DNA from: an uncultured Bryobacteraceae bacterium
Lineage (GTDB): Bacteria; Acidobacteriota; Terriglobia; Bryobacterales; Bryobacteraceae
Direction: 5' to 3'
DNA: 64,000 nt
Assembly (NCBI GenBank): GCA_938027685.1
Contig: CALJAM010000030.1
Location: 1 to 64,000, forward strand
The position numbers and the translations under genes are program-made. The notes beneath the pieces were generated by a model, which was given only the letters and a program-made list of their open reading frames with translations, searched no databases and had not been told where the DNA came from. Of the stretch, positions 25,423-35,448 are shown piece by piece (within the stretch, counting starts at the first letter, position 1; each line of letters opens with the position of its first letter).

Positions 25423-25988
25423 AGCGACACAGCCCTTGTGTCATCGGCCCGCTTAGCGGCCGCCCTGGATACCAACCACGTGCTTTGTTTTCATGAACTT
25501 GCGGTATGCAAGGGTCGGGCATGCTGCGTGCATCGCACTCTGGCGAGTTGATGAAAGATCTCCGATAAAGCCTGCCCTCTGCTGCGCCAGGGAGGCCGGG
25601 AGCGAGCGGTTGGCAGTGAGACAACGTGCTTGCGGGAGCCGATGTTTCTTAAGAGCGCCGCTCGAGATCCCCGACCACCGGTCGCAACAGAGGGTTCTTT
25701 TTTGCACTCATAGGGTTTCCCTTTCCGGAGCCGAAGGTTCCGGGTGCAGTTCGGCCTTGCCGGCGATGTATTTTTCGGACGCGGGCTTCGTCGGTGAGGA
25801 AAGCGAAGTGGGTGCTCGCAACTCCGGACCGCCCCGGCGCCCGGCTCCAGCCCCTCAAGGGGCACCCGCGCTGAGGTCCCACCCCGTCGCGCGGGCCTCC
25901 TCCCTGCCCGTAAAACGTGTCAGCGCCGCTTCCCGAGGCGCCGCCCGACGGACGGTCTTCGACCGCTCTTCATGCGGGCTGGTCTGCC
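25423..25988. other. 560-bp region without a supported gene
   Basis: Frames here lack motifs and good starts. One 20-codon frame on the minus strand (about 25711-25649) has an acceptable purine-rich leader and begins MSAKKNPLLRPVVGD, but nothing supports it further. I checked for RNase P, tmRNA, SRP RNA and tRNA signatures by eye and found none. Confidence 0.35.
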
Positions 25989-26291
25989 TTACCAGCAGAG
26001 CGTTCCGCTGCGGGGCTCTTCGTCCGGATTGGGCAGATACAGCGTCTTGCAGCGCTCGCAGCGGTAGATTTCGGCATCCTCGCCGAAGCGTCGCTTGATC
26101 TCGTCGCCGAAGAAATACCAGCGCTTAAGGTGACCGGCGCAGAGCTTGCCTTTGGAGTCTTTCTCGTTGCAGGCCCGCTGCCGTAGCAGGCGACGCTTGA
26201 CCTTGGTGCCGTCGCTGAGCTGATCCACCAGGTTGGGGTCGCGGAGACCGGCTCCGGCGGCTGCGTGCGCGGCGTCGTTGGTAGTCGTCAT
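25989..26291 (-). CDS. conserved hypothetical zinc-ribbon-like protein
   Basis: This 100-residue protein has Cys residues in CNEKDSKGKLCAGHLKRWYF and YRCERCKTLYLPN, a plausible structural zinc site. The RWYFFGDEIKRRFG block looks conserved. The function is unknown. A TATACT box stands 11 nt before the ATG. It is divergent from recO. Confidence 0.6.
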   Translation of the reverse strand: MTTTNDAAHAAAGAGLRDPNLVDQLSDGTKVKRRLLRQRACNEKDSKGKLCAGHLKRWYFFGDEIKRRFGEDAEIYRCERCKTLYLPNPDEEPRSGTLCW

Positions 26292-26382
26292 GGGAGTAAG
26301 CGAGTATAACATCGCCCGGCAATCCCACGCGCTGGACCGGGCGGCGCCGGCTTTGTTACGCTGTAAGGTACGCCGATCGCGG

Positions 26383-27018
26383 ATGCCGGCCCGTGTGAGC
26401 GAAGCCCTCGTGCTTCGTACCTATCCCTTCCACGAGGCCGATTTGATCGTGAGTTTTCTGGCGAGGGACGCGGGCAAGCTGCGCGGGACGGCCCGACGCG
26501 CCCGGACGACCAGGAGCCGTTTCGGCGCCGGGCTGGAGAGACTATCGCACGTGCGGATGGCCTATTTTCAACGCGAGACACGGGAACTGGTGACGCTGGA
26601 TTCCTGTGAACTGCTGTGGTCCCCCTTCGCGCTGGCCTCGGACTACACCACGGGCCTTGCGCTCGACTACATGGCGGAGGTGACCGAGCAACTGCTGCCG
26701 CCCGCGGAACCCAACGAGCGTTTCTTCCGCCTTCTCCTGGCCGTGCTGGAGCACCTTCGCAGCGGGGGTTCGGTCTGGCAGGCGATCGGCTACTTCACCT
26801 TGTGGGCGGTGAAGCTGGCAGGTTGGCTTCCACCTTTGCGCGTCGAGCCTGCTTCGCAGGCCCTGGCTGAGGAAATGCTTCACACGCCCATCAGTCGCAT
26901 GGCGCCCCGACTGTGGGATCGCGCCACGGCCGCGGACCTGCGACGCTTCCTGGTCCGGCAGATCGAAGAGCACATCGAACGCCGGCTGGTCACCGCGCCC
27001 CTGCTGGAGACGGCGTGA
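26383..27018 (+). CDS. recO: DNA repair protein RecO, zinc-finger-less
   Basis: This 211-residue protein has the RecO OB-fold start ([35 protein letters not shown]), then the helical domain ([32 protein letters not shown]). RecO loads RecA with RecF and RecR and anneals single strands. Most bacterial RecO proteins are about 240-260 residues and carry a CxxC...CxxC zinc finger after the LxxxGxxP segment. Here AGWLPPL is followed directly by the last helices with no Cys. The start ATG 26383 fits the OB fold; the upstream frame is not homologous. Confidence 0.85.
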   Translation: MPARVSEALVLRTYPFHEADLIVSFLARDAGKLRGTARRARTTRSRFGAGLERLSHVRMAYFQRETRELVTLDSCELLWSPFALASDYTTGLALDYMAEVTEQLLPPAEPNERFFRLLLAVLEHLRSGGSVWQAIGYFTLWAVKLAGWLPPLRVEPASQALAEEMLHTPISRMAPRLWDRATAADLRRFLVRQIEEHIERRLVTAPLLETA

Positions 27019-27052
27019 GGGTGCGGTGATCGGGACGCAAAACGGTGACGGC

Positions 27053-27940
27053 ATGTACGCGTTTCAGGACATTTTGATGAAGCTGAAGCAGTACTGGGGC
27101 GAGCGCGGCTGCATCGTGCAGGAGCCCTACGACCTGGAGGTCGGCGCCGGCACCATGTGCCCGGAAACGTTCCTGCGCGTGCTCGGGCCCGAGCCTTACC
27201 GCGTCGCTTACATCCAGCCCAGCCGTCGGCCCGCCGACGGCCGCTATGGAGAGAATCCCAATCGGCTCTACAAGCACTGGCAGCTCCAGGTCATCCTGAA
27301 GCCGTCACCCGACGACATTCAGGAGCAGTACTTGGAGAGTCTCCAGGCAATCGGCATCGACCTGCGCAAGCATGACATCAAGTTCGAAGAGGATAACTGG
27401 GAATCGCCGACGCTCGGAGCCTGGGGCATCGGCTGGCAAGTGATGCTGGACGGACTAGAAATTACGCAGTTCACTTACTTCCAGCAGTGCGGCGGTCTCG
27501 ACCTGGAGGTAGTCCCCGTCGAGCTGACTTATGGGATGGAACGGCTGGCCGCCTTTCTTCAGAATAAGTCCAGCGTGTATGAGATCGAATGGGCCCCGGG
27601 CGTGACTTACGGCGACGTCCGGCTCGCGGACGAACTCCAGTTTTCGGTTTATAACTTCGAGCTGGCCGATATCCCCACGCTCTGGAAACTGTTCGATCTG
27701 CACGAGGGCGAATGCCGCCGGTTGCTGGATGCCTGGCCCGGCTATCCGGACAAGCGCCGCTTTCCGCTGCTGGCGGCCTACGACCACGTGCTGAAGTGCT
27801 CCCACCTGTTCAACCTGCTCGATTCCCGCGGAGCCATCAGCGTAACCGAGCGCGTGGCGGTCATCGGTCGCGTGCGCAAGCTGGCGGTGGGAGTGGCCGA
27901 AGCGTGGCTGGAGCAGAAGCGAGCGGAGGCAACAGCGTGA
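27053..27940 (+). CDS. glyQ: glycyl-tRNA synthetase alpha subunit
   Basis: This 295-residue catalytic subunit belongs to the bacterial (alphabeta)2 GlyRS. It shows [51 protein letters not shown] (class II motif 2), and LELTYG-type [13 protein letters not shown] (motif 3). ATG 27053 gives the family-typical N-terminus; an alternative GTG at 27026 adds nine residues. The stop overlaps the glyS GTG (GTGA). Confidence 0.95.
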   Translation: MYAFQDILMKLKQYWGERGCIVQEPYDLEVGAGTMCPETFLRVLGPEPYRVAYIQPSRRPADGRYGENPNRLYKHWQLQVILKPSPDDIQEQYLESLQAIGIDLRKHDIKFEEDNWESPTLGAWGIGWQVMLDGLEITQFTYFQQCGGLDLEVVPVELTYGMERLAAFLQNKSSVYEIEWAPGVTYGDVRLADELQFSVYNFELADIPTLWKLFDLHEGECRRLLDAWPGYPDKRRFPLLAAYDHVLKCSHLFNLLDSRGAISVTERVAVIGRVRKLAVGVAEAWLEQKRAEATA

Positions 27941-29994
27941 GGCGGTTACCCTTCCTGCTGGAAGTCGGCGTCGAGGAGATCCCGGACCGGATGATCCCGT
28001 CCGCACTGGAGGACCTGCGCTCCTCTTTTGAAAGACTGGCAGCAGAGCAGGGACTCGCCGACGGTCTCCTGGTGAGAACGGACGCAACGCCCCGCCGGCT
28101 GGTGCTGCAGGTGGAAAACCTGCCCGAACGCCAAGCCGACCGCGAAGAGTGGGTGCTGGGGCCGCCCCGCTCCGCGGCCTTCCAGGAGGGTCGCCCCACA
28201 CCCGCGGCCGAAGGCTTCGCCCGCAAGATGGGCGTGGCGGTCAGCGATCTGATCGTCCGTGAGACGCCACGGGGAGAGTACGTGGCTTGCCGGCGCTCGA
28301 TACCGGGCCGCCCGGCGCGCGAGATTCTATCCGAGCTGCTGCCGGGTCTGATCCTGGGCATTCATTTTCCGAAAACAATGTACTGGCCCGGCAAGGGCGG
28401 CCCACGTTTCATCCGACCCATCCGCTGGCTGGTCGCGCTGCTCGGCGACCAGGTCGTTCCCTTCGAAATTGCGGGCGTGCGTACCGGCAACATCAGCCGC
28501 GGTCACCGCCTGCTCGGATCCGCGAGCATCCCCGTCACTCCCGCGGATTATGCCGAGCAGCTCCGGCGAAATTACGTGCTGGTTGCGGCGGACGAGCGGC
28601 GTAGGAAGATCGAACAGGATATTGTGCGGCTGCTCGAGGGCACCGGCTTGCGCTTGCGTCCCGATCCCGCCCTCCTGACAACGCTTGTCTACCTGACGGA
28701 ATACCCGACGGCGATCCTGGGCAGCTTCGATGCAGAGTTTCTGACCCTCCCGGAAGAAGTGCTGGTGACCGTAATGCGTCACCATCAGAAGTATTTCTCG
28801 CTGGAAGACGCCCAGGGACGGCTTGCCCCCTATTTCATAGCCGTTCTCAACACCGACGGCGATCCCGAAGGTCTCGTGCGCCAGGGCCACGAGCGCGTGC
28901 TGCGGGCCCGTTTCAACGATGCACGCTTCTTCTGGGAAGTGGACCAGCACAGGAAGCTCGAAGATCGCGTACCGATGCTGGCCCAAGTGACCTACCAGGC
29001 GCGGCTGGGAACTTACCTGGACAAGGCGCGCCGCATGGCGCGCTTGGGACGCCGGCTCGCGCTGCTGCTGAAAACCGATCCGGCGCCCGTCGAACGCGCA
29101 GCGCTGCTGGCCAAATGCGACCTTACCACCGAAATGGTCAAGGAGTTCACCGAGCTCCAGGGCATCATGGGAGGGCTGTACGCTCGGCGGCAGGGCGAGC
29201 CGGAGGAGGTCTGGCGAGCCATCTACGAGCACTACCGGCCCGAGAGCATGGACGACCCCATACCCAGCACGCTGACCGGGTGTCTGGTGGCGCTGGCCGA
29301 CAAGCTGGACGCCCTGCAGGGTTGCTTCCGGCTGGGACTGGTCCCCAGCGGCTCGCGCGATCCCTTCGCACTGCGTCGCGCCGCTCAAGGCGTGGTGCGC
29401 ATCCTCGTGGAAGGGAATCTGGCGCTGCCGCTGCGACGGCTCATCGCGCGCGACGCCGCGCTGGTGGAGTTTTTCGAAGATCGTCTGCGGTATTACTTCC
29501 GGGAAGTTCGCGGCTTCCGCTACGATGAGGTCAACGCCGTCCTTGCAGCAGGCTGGGATGACCTGACGGACCTGGAGAGCCGGTTGACCGCTCTGCGGCA
29601 GGTAAGGCCTACGGAAAACTTCGAGCCGCTGGCGGTAAGCTTCAAGCGGATCAAGAACATTCTTCGACAGGCCGGCATCCTCGCGGCCTCGAGCGAAGCG
29701 CGGGCGGTGCGCGAAGAGATTCTGGAAGCGGGTCCCGAGCGCGAGCTTTGGCAGGCCTTCCAGCGTCTGCGGCGGCAGGTCGCGCGCCGGCGTCGCCGCA
29801 AGCAGTACCGCGAGGCGCTGGAAGCCATCGCTTCGCTGCGCCCGGCAGTGGACCGCTTCTTCGACAAAGTTTTGGTCAACGCCCCGGATCCCGCGATCCG
29901 CGAAAACCGGCTGAACATGCTCAGCCGATTGCTTCAAGAGTTCTCATCCATTGCTGACTTTTCAGAGATCGTAACTACGCAAGAGGAGAATTAG
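27937..29994 (+). CDS. glyS: glycyl-tRNA synthetase beta subunit
   Basis: This 685-residue beta subunit is needed for tRNA-Gly binding. It begins [20 protein letters not shown] and contains the body motifs [21 protein letters not shown] and [11 protein letters not shown], the HD-like helical region [13 protein letters not shown], and the DALR-type anticodon end. GTG 27937 is used because the family N-terminus starts there. Coupled to glyQ and followed by ppdK after 4 nt. Confidence 0.95.
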   Translation: MRRLPFLLEVGVEEIPDRMIPSALEDLRSSFERLAAEQGLADGLLVRTDATPRRLVLQVENLPERQADREEWVLGPPRSAAFQEGRPTPAAEGFARKMGVAVSDLIVRETPRGEYVACRRSIPGRPAREILSELLPGLILGIHFPKTMYWPGKGGPRFIRPIRWLVALLGDQVVPFEIAGVRTGNISRGHRLLGSASIPVTPADYAEQLRRNYVLVAADERRRKIEQDIVRLLEGTGLRLRPDPALLTTLVYLTEYPTAILGSFDAEFLTLPEEVLVTVMRHHQKYFSLEDAQGRLAPYFIAVLNTDGDPEGLVRQGHERVLRARFNDARFFWEVDQHRKLEDRVPMLAQVTYQARLGTYLDKARRMARLGRRLALLLKTDPAPVERAALLAKCDLTTEMVKEFTELQGIMGGLYARRQGEPEEVWRAIYEHYRPESMDDPIPSTLTGCLVALADKLDALQGCFRLGLVPSGSRDPFALRRAAQGVVRILVEGNLALPLRRLIARDAALVEFFEDRLRYYFREVRGFRYDEVNAVLAAGWDDLTDLESRLTALRQVRPTENFEPLAVSFKRIKNILRQAGILAASSEARAVREEILEAGPERELWQAFQRLRRQVARRRRRKQYREALEAIASLRPAVDRFFDKVLVNAPDPAIRENRLNMLSRLLQEFSSIADFSEIVTTQEEN

Positions 29995-29998
29995 CCTT

Positions 29999-32746
29999 AT
30001 GCCAAAGTACGTTTATGCCTTCGGCGGCGGCACGGCCGACGGCGACGGAACGATGAAGGACATCCTGGGCGGCAAAGGCGCCGGCCTGGCGGAAATGTCG
30101 CGGGCAGGCGTTCCCGTGCCTCCCGGATTCACCATCTCCACGAAAGTCTGCAACATCTTCTTCGAACGCGGGGGCGAACTGCCTCCGGAAATCGAAGAGG
30201 AGATCCAGCAGCATCTGCGTCAGCTCGAGGAGCGCATGGGCCAGAAGCTGGGCGATCCCGAGAATCCCCTGCTGGTCAGCGTCCGCTCGGGAGCGAAATT
30301 CTCGATGCCCGGGATGATGGACACCGTGTTGAACCTCGGGCTCAACGACGAAACCGTCAAGGCGCTGGAGGCCAAGAGCGGCAACCCGCGCTTCGCCTAC
30401 GACTGCTACCGGCGATTCATCCAGATGTTCGGCAACGTGGTGCTCGGCATCCCCAAGGAGGAGTTCGAGCGGATTTTCGAAGCGCGCAAGAAGAAGGTCA
30501 AGGCGCGCTACGACACCGACCTGACGGCCGAGGATCTGAAGGCCGTCATCGAGGAGTACAAGAAGCTGGTCGAGAAGAAGACCGGCAAGCCCTTCCCGCA
30601 GGATGCCCACGAGCAACTGAAGATGGCGCGCAACGCCGTCTTCCGTTCCTGGTTCAACCCGCGGGCCCAGCACTACCGCAAGATGAACAAGATTCCGGAT
30701 GACCTGGGGACCGCGGTCAACGTGCAGGCCATGGTCTTCGGCAACATGGGCGAGAACTCGGCCACCGGCGTCGGCTTCACCCGCAACCCTGCCACCGGCG
30801 AGAAGGAGTTTTACGGCGAGTTCCTGATTAACGCGCAGGGCGAAGACGTCGTCGCCGGCATCCGCACACCCAAGCCGATCAAGGAGCTGGAGACGCTCAT
30901 GCCCGACGTGTACAATCAGCTCCGCGAGATCACGGCCATGCTGGAGCGCCACTACCGCGACGTGCAGGATTTCGAGTTCACCATCCAGGAAGGCAAGCTC
31001 TACATGCTGCAGACGCGCAACGGCAAGCGCACCGGCCCGGCTGCGGTCAAGATCGCAGTCGACATGGTGGAGGAGGGGCTGATCACCAAAGAGGAGGCGA
31101 TCATGCGCGTGGAACCGCAGCAGCTGGACCAGCTCCTGCACCCCATGATCGCACCTGAATCGCGCAAGAACCTCCGCAAGATCGCCGAGGGCCTGCCCGC
31201 TTCGCCCGGCGCCGCCGTCGGCCGCATCGTCTTCACGGCCGACGACGCCGTGGCGCAGGCCAAGAAAGGCCCCGTCATCCTGGTGCGCTCAGAGACGGTG
31301 CCCGATGACATCCACGGGATGGAAGTGGCCAAGGGCATCCTGACCTCGCGGGGCGGCATGACCAGCCACGCCGCCGTGGTGGCGCGCGGCATGGGTACGC
31401 CCTGCGTCGCCGGCGCAGGCGCCATCGAGGTCAACGAGCACAAGCGCCAAATGACCGTCAAAGTGGACGAGGAGACCATCACCCTGAAGGAAGGCGACTG
31501 GATTTCGCTCGACGGTTCCACCGGCGAGGTTTTCGCCGGCCAGGCCAAGACCGTGGATCCCGATCCGACCTCCGGCGTGCTGGCCAAGTTCATGAGCTGG
31601 GCCGACGAGTTCCGCGGCTCGTTCGGCGTACGCGCCAACGCCGACATTCCGCGCGACGCGCTGGTCGCCCGCCGCTTCGGCGCCGAAGGCATCGGCCTTT
31701 GCCGGACCGAGCACATGTTCTTCGCCCCGGACCGCATCCCCCACATGCAGGCCATGATTATGGCCCGCGACGAAAAGGAACGACGCAAGGCGCTGAACAA
31801 GCTGCTGCCCATGCAGCGCAAGGATTTCATCGGCCTCTTCAAAGCCATGGACGGCTACCCCGTCGTCATCCGCACGCTGGATCCGCCCTTGCACGAGTTC
31901 CTGCCCAAGCGCGAGCAGCTCATGGTCGACCTGGCCAAACTGCCCCACGCCGACATGAAGACCAAGCGCGAGATGGCCGAGCGCTACGGCGTGAAGGTCA
32001 GCGAGCTCAAGAAGCACCTGCCCGAGCTGCTTCGGCGCGTCGAGGAACTGCACGAGTTCAACCCCATGCTCGGCTTGCGCGGATGCCGCCTGGGCATCAC
32101 CAACCCCGAGATCACCGAGATGCAGGCGCGCGCCGTCTTCGAGGCTGCAGCCGAGTGCCACAAGCAGGGCATCAAGGTGATCCCCGAGGTCATGATCCCG
32201 CTGGTGGGCAGCGTGGCTGAGCTGGCCCACCAGAAGGAGATCGTGGTGCGCGTCGCCCAGGAGGTCCTCTCCAAACACGGCATCACGGATCTGAAGTATA
32301 TGGTGGGCACCATGATCGAGGTGCCGCGCGCCGCTCTCACTGCGGATCAGATCGCGCAGGAGGCGGAGTTCTTCAGCTTCGGCACCAACGACCTGACCCA
32401 AATGGCGCTGGGCATTTCCCGCGATGATTACGTGAAGTTCTCCAAGGTCTACGAGGATCGCAAGATCTTCAAGGCCGATCCGTTCGCCGTCCTGGATCAG
32501 GAGGGCGTGGGCAAGCTCGTCGAGATGGGCGTCCAACTGGGGCGCAAGACGCGACCCGATCTGGAGGTCGGCATTTGCGGCGAGCACGGCGGCGAGCCGA
32601 GCTCGGTGGAGTTCTGCTACCGCGTGGGGATGAATTACGTCTCCTGCTCGCCCTACCGCGTGCCCATCGCGCGGCTGGCCGCGGCTCAGGCCGCCATCGC
32701 AGCCAAGGCGGTCGAGGCCAAAGCCGAGCTGATGCGTACGGCTTGA
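29999..32746 (+). CDS. ppdK: pyruvate, phosphate dikinase
   Basis: This 915-residue enzyme interconverts pyruvate + ATP + Pi and PEP + AMP + PPi. The N-terminal ATP-grasp domain has GGKGAGLAEMSRAGVPVPPGF and SVRSGAKFSMPGMMDTVLNLG. The central phosphohistidine domain has TSRGGMTSHAAVVARGMGTPC. The C-terminal PEP-binding barrel has GLCRTEHMFF, EVPRAALTADQIA and SFGTNDLTQM. The length is normal. AGAGGAG precedes the ATG within the end of glyS. It could serve glycolysis with PPi or gluconeogenesis. Confidence 0.96.
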   Translation: MPKYVYAFGGGTADGDGTMKDILGGKGAGLAEMSRAGVPVPPGFTISTKVCNIFFERGGELPPEIEEEIQQHLRQLEERMGQKLGDPENPLLVSVRSGAKFSMPGMMDTVLNLGLNDETVKALEAKSGNPRFAYDCYRRFIQMFGNVVLGIPKEEFERIFEARKKKVKARYDTDLTAEDLKAVIEEYKKLVEKKTGKPFPQDAHEQLKMARNAVFRSWFNPRAQHYRKMNKIPDDLGTAVNVQAMVFGNMGENSATGVGFTRNPATGEKEFYGEFLINAQGEDVVAGIRTPKPIKELETLMPDVYNQLREITAMLERHYRDVQDFEFTIQEGKLYMLQTRNGKRTGPAAVKIAVDMVEEGLITKEEAIMRVEPQQLDQLLHPMIAPESRKNLRKIAEGLPASPGAAVGRIVFTADDAVAQAKKGPVILVRSETVPDDIHGMEVAKGILTSRGGMTSHAAVVARGMGTPCVAGAGAIEVNEHKRQMTVKVDEETITLKEGDWISLDGSTGEVFAGQAKTVDPDPTSGVLAKFMSWADEFRGSFGVRANADIPRDALVARRFGAEGIGLCRTEHMFFAPDRIPHMQAMIMARDEKERRKALNKLLPMQRKDFIGLFKAMDGYPVVIRTLDPPLHEFLPKREQLMVDLAKLPHADMKTKREMAERYGVKVSELKKHLPELLRRVEELHEFNPMLGLRGCRLGITNPEITEMQARAVFEAAAECHKQGIKVIPEVMIPLVGSVAELAHQKEIVVRVAQEVLSKHGITDLKYMVGTMIEVPRAALTADQIAQEAEFFSFGTNDLTQMALGISRDDYVKFSKVYEDRKIFKADPFAVLDQEGVGKLVEMGVQLGRKTRPDLEVGICGEHGGEPSSVEFCYRVGMNYVSCSPYRVPIARLAAAQAAIAAKAVEAKAELMRTA

Positions 32747-32761
32747 GAACGTCTTTTGAGA

Positions 32762-32792
32762 GCCGGCCCGAGCCCGCAGGCGCCGGGCCGGC
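32762..32792 (+). terminator. strong GC hairpin after ppdK
   Basis: A perfect 9-bp stem, GCCGGCCCG / CGGGCCGGC, encloses a 13-nt loop, 16 nt after the ppdK stop. No U-run follows, so it may be a Rho-type or mRNA-stabilising hairpin and not a classical intrinsic terminator. Confidence 0.45.
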
Positions 32793-33118
32793 ATCCCCGT
32801 CCCGACTCGGCGGCGTTGCCGCGCCGGTGACCGGCGCGGTCAGAGCGAAGCGGGCGAGCTCCTCTTTTGCCGGCTCCGACTTCTGGGCCCCGTCGTGCCG
32901 CCATCGCGCGGGAGCTCGATTTCGAAACCCTCCTCATCCAGAGCACTCTCGGCGTTTCGGTCATCTTCCGCGACGGACCGTGAGCGCGCAGCGTCTCGGT
33001 CGACGAAAACCAAGCCCCTCCGCCCGGAGTTCAACGCAAAACGCGGCTTGAGCCGCCGAGCCGAATCGCGCGCCTGCAGGCGGCAGAAGGGTTTCCCACC
33101 AGCGCAGCGCCGGCTTTC
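32793..33118. other. intergenic region between convergent ppdK and lipoprotein genes
   Basis: About 325 bp without a supported gene. A short forward frame ending at about 32982 reads AIARELDFETLLIQSTLG before TGA; it has protein-like composition and may be the tail of a lost gene, but it has no start or family. Confidence 0.3.
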
Positions 33119-34477
33119 CTAGCGCCCCGGCTTGACGGCGATGAGGTCGGTCCGCGTCTTGCCGCCCTCGGTCACGCGCGAGAGGGCGTATACCGTACCG
33201 TCCCTCCCCACGGCGATCGAATTCACGTAAGCGGGTCGATCGCCGTTCTCGAAGAAGATAGGACCGTGATCCTTGTAAGTCGCCGTCGGAATATGGTAAG
33301 TGACCAAGTGCAGATTCTCCCTGCCCTTGGCTTCGCCCATGGCGGTGGTGGCCTTGCCCGTAACCCGCCTGCCTCCCTCGTAAATCGGTCCGCCGGTCAG
33401 ATAGTAGATGGTGTGGCCGTCCGGCCCGAGCGTGAAGCCGAGATAGCCGTAGCTGAACTGGTCGAACATGCCGGCCCGTTTCGAAGGCATCGAGGTGATA
33501 CGCTCGAGCACCTCCACACGAGGGCCGCGAGGATCGAAGGCAAAAAGGTAACCTGAGTTGCCGTGGACGCCGTAGATGCGCTTTTCGGGCTCGTACCAGA
33601 AAGTTTGTCGCCAATTGTAGCCCATGTGCCCCGGCGATGAGGGGTCGTACTGACCGAAATAATCTTTGCGCAAATCTTCTCCCTCCACCGCCTCTACGGC
33701 ATCCTTCTCATAAACGTAACGGAGGATCTGACCGTCGGCGTTGCTGAAATAGGCCGAGCCGTCCGTGGGATCGATGGCGATCGAACGGCAGAGCGTGCGA
33801 TATTCGGCGCCGCGGCCGCTTTCGCCCTTGCGGGCGTACAGTCCCAGGTTTTTCCACTCGCGTCGGGTCACATCGTACCGGAAGAAGTAACCGGTGGGCC
33901 AGGTGATGCCGTAAATGCGCCCTCGCCGCGTATCCATGTTCATCGTCAGTATCCCTTCGCGCCCGGGAGCCACGCCGAAATCCTCGAACGTGCCGGCTTT
34001 CATGTCGTACGCCAGCAGGTGCCCGCCGGGATACGGCTTGTAACCCGGCGGCGGCACTCCCATCGTCTCCATGCCGTCCTTGATCGTGTAGTAGCCGATG
34101 TGCGTGGCGAAGTACAGCTTGCCGCCGCTTTCGACCGGCGTCACGTGAACCTTGCCTTGGGGGATCGCTTTCTCGCCTTTCTCCCCGCAAGCCTCGGTGA
34201 TGTCACCCAGCATCTCGATGCGATCGCGCACGGGGTCATAGACGAACATACGCGCGCCGACGTCCACCGAATCGGTACTGAGGATGTAATAAATGCGCCC
34301 GTCGCTGCCGGTCACGATGCCGTTATAGGTGTCGTGCGCCTCGGGAAAGCCCGAGTCGAACACCCGCGCCCTCAGGTGCGTCGGGCCAGCCGGTTTCGGC
34401 GGAGGAGGCGTCGTAGAACAGCTCGCAAGAAGCAGGACCGAGAGACTCGCAATCAAAAATTCAGGCGTGACCTTCAT
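33119..34477 (-). CDS. beta-propeller lipoprotein of unknown function
   Basis: This 452-residue protein has a clear lipobox signal (IASLSVLLLASCSTTPPPP), so it is anchored in a membrane by a lipidated Cys. The mature part is built from repeats of about 50-60 residues (GSDGRIYYILSTDS, RGRIYGITWPTGYFFRYD, IDPTDGSAYFSN, RIYGVHGNSGYLFAFDP, DGHTIYYLTGG, GRDGTVYALSRV), the pattern of a propeller. ATG 34477 is supported by GGGAG 4 nt upstream; the frame extends to 34579 without homology. The function is unknown; binding or sensing of a ligand is inference. Confidence 0.75.
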   Translation of the reverse strand: MKVTPEFLIASLSVLLLASCSTTPPPPKPAGPTHLRARVFDSGFPEAHDTYNGIVTGSDGRIYYILSTDSVDVGARMFVYDPVRDRIEMLGDITEACGEKGEKAIPQGKVHVTPVESGGKLYFATHIGYYTIKDGMETMGVPPPGYKPYPGGHLLAYDMKAGTFEDFGVAPGREGILTMNMDTRRGRIYGITWPTGYFFRYDVTRREWKNLGLYARKGESGRGAEYRTLCRSIAIDPTDGSAYFSNADGQILRYVYEKDAVEAVEGEDLRKDYFGQYDPSSPGHMGYNWRQTFWYEPEKRIYGVHGNSGYLFAFDPRGPRVEVLERITSMPSKRAGMFDQFSYGYLGFTLGPDGHTIYYLTGGPIYEGGRRVTGKATTAMGEAKGRENLHLVTYHIPTATYKDHGPIFFENGDRPAYVNSIAVGRDGTVYALSRVTEGGKTRTDLIAVKPGR

Positions 34478-34524
34478 GGTTCTCCCATGATACCGGTAGC
34501 GGTCTGAAATCGCAGACCCCGCCA

Positions 34525-35448
34525 TCAATCGAACCGGGCGCCCCCGCTCCGCTGCTCGGCGGCCAGCCTGGCGAGCCACCCCCGGCAGAGCCGTTGCACA
34601 GCGGCCGCGTCTGTCTGGGGCAACACGGCCAGCAGCGCCCTCGCCACGGCGGTCTCACCCGCCGCGATCGTCCTGCCGAACAGACTCAAATACAGCGAGT
34701 AATGCTGCTCCTGATGATGGGGCATGGCCACGGCGAAACAATCGTCGCGGGGCGCCAGCACCGCCACAGTCAGACCCAGTGCGTGGGCCGTCCGGATGGC
34801 AATGGGTTCGGCGAGCGGGGGCCGGATCGCCCAATCTACCGGGCTGGGTGGAATCTTCCAGCGACCGTCACTCACAAGTGCCAGGGCGGCTGCATCACGC
34901 GGGAACATTTGCCAGACACCCTGGTCCGGGGAGGCGGGAACCCACTGGGGCGGGCTGCCGGCGAGGGCGGCCGCGAAGTTGAAGTCTTTACTTAGATAAC
35001 TCGCCAGAAACGACTCAAAATCAGTCAGTTGTTCCACGGCTCGCACCCGCGTTTCGATCAGCAGTGCCTCCGGCGCAAGCCATCGGTAGCGAGCCTGGAG
35101 TTCAAAGGGCCGATCCCCGGCCGCAGGCCAACGAACTTCAAGTTCTCCTTGAGGATTCAGTCGAGCCTCGCTCGGCCAATGCCACGCCGCGTCCCCGTAC
35201 CGGCGGTTCCGCGTGAACACGCGGTAGTGTCCAGCCAATCCCATTCCGCTCGAAATCGTGACTCCCGTGGGCGTATGCACCACGCGCGAAAGGCCGGTGG
35301 AGCGGCCGCCCTGACGCACCTTGCCGCTGAGCACCCCCGTGTCAAACACAAACTCGGCTCCGGCGGCCTCGAAGCGCGGACTGCCCGTCTGGCTCCAGGC
35401 CGCCGTGGCCAGCACGATGAGCAGGCAGCGCGACCATCGCCCCGCCAT
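34525..35448 (-). CDS. exported protein of unknown function
   Basis: This is a 307-residue protein with a signal peptide (RCLLIVLATAAWSQTG). The body is beta-rich with many Trp and Arg residues (YRVFTRNRRYGDAAWHWPSEA, FELQARYRWLAPEALLIETRV). No family is recognised. Its ATG overlaps the stop of the Gfo/Idh/MocA gene by one base (TGATG), indicating co-expression with that oxidoreductase, so a role in sugar metabolism is likely. Confidence 0.7.
   Translation of the reverse strand: MAGRWSRCLLIVLATAAWSQTGSPRFEAAGAEFVFDTGVLSGKVRQGGRSTGLSRVVHTPTGVTISSGMGLAGHYRVFTRNRRYGDAAWHWPSEARLNPQGELEVRWPAAGDRPFELQARYRWLAPEALLIETRVRAVEQLTDFESFLASYLSKDFNFAAALAGSPPQWVPASPDQGVWQMFPRDAAALALVSDGRWKIPPSPVDWAIRPPLAEPIAIRTAHALGLTVAVLAPRDDCFAVAMPHHQEQHYSLYLSLFGRTIAAGETAVARALLAVLPQTDAAAVQRLCRGWLARLAAEQRSGGARFD

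Noticed and set aside
25423-25988. Possible stable RNA (RNase P, tmRNA, SRP) in the long gap.
   Set aside because: None of the conserved sequence blocks of those RNAs is present on either strand.
27712-27936. The glyS reading frame is open well upstream of 27937, suggesting a longer protein.
   Set aside because: The extra 75 residues lie inside glyQ, have no glyS homology, and the GTG at 27937 overlaps the glyQ stop as usual.
32762-32792. Classical Rho-independent terminator after ppdK.
   Set aside because: The hairpin is strong but no U-tract follows, so I list it only as a hairpin of uncertain role.
32825-32870. SRP-RNA-like GGTCAG...GAAGC string.
   Set aside because: The match is too short and lacks the GGAA tetraloop stem of SRP domain IV.
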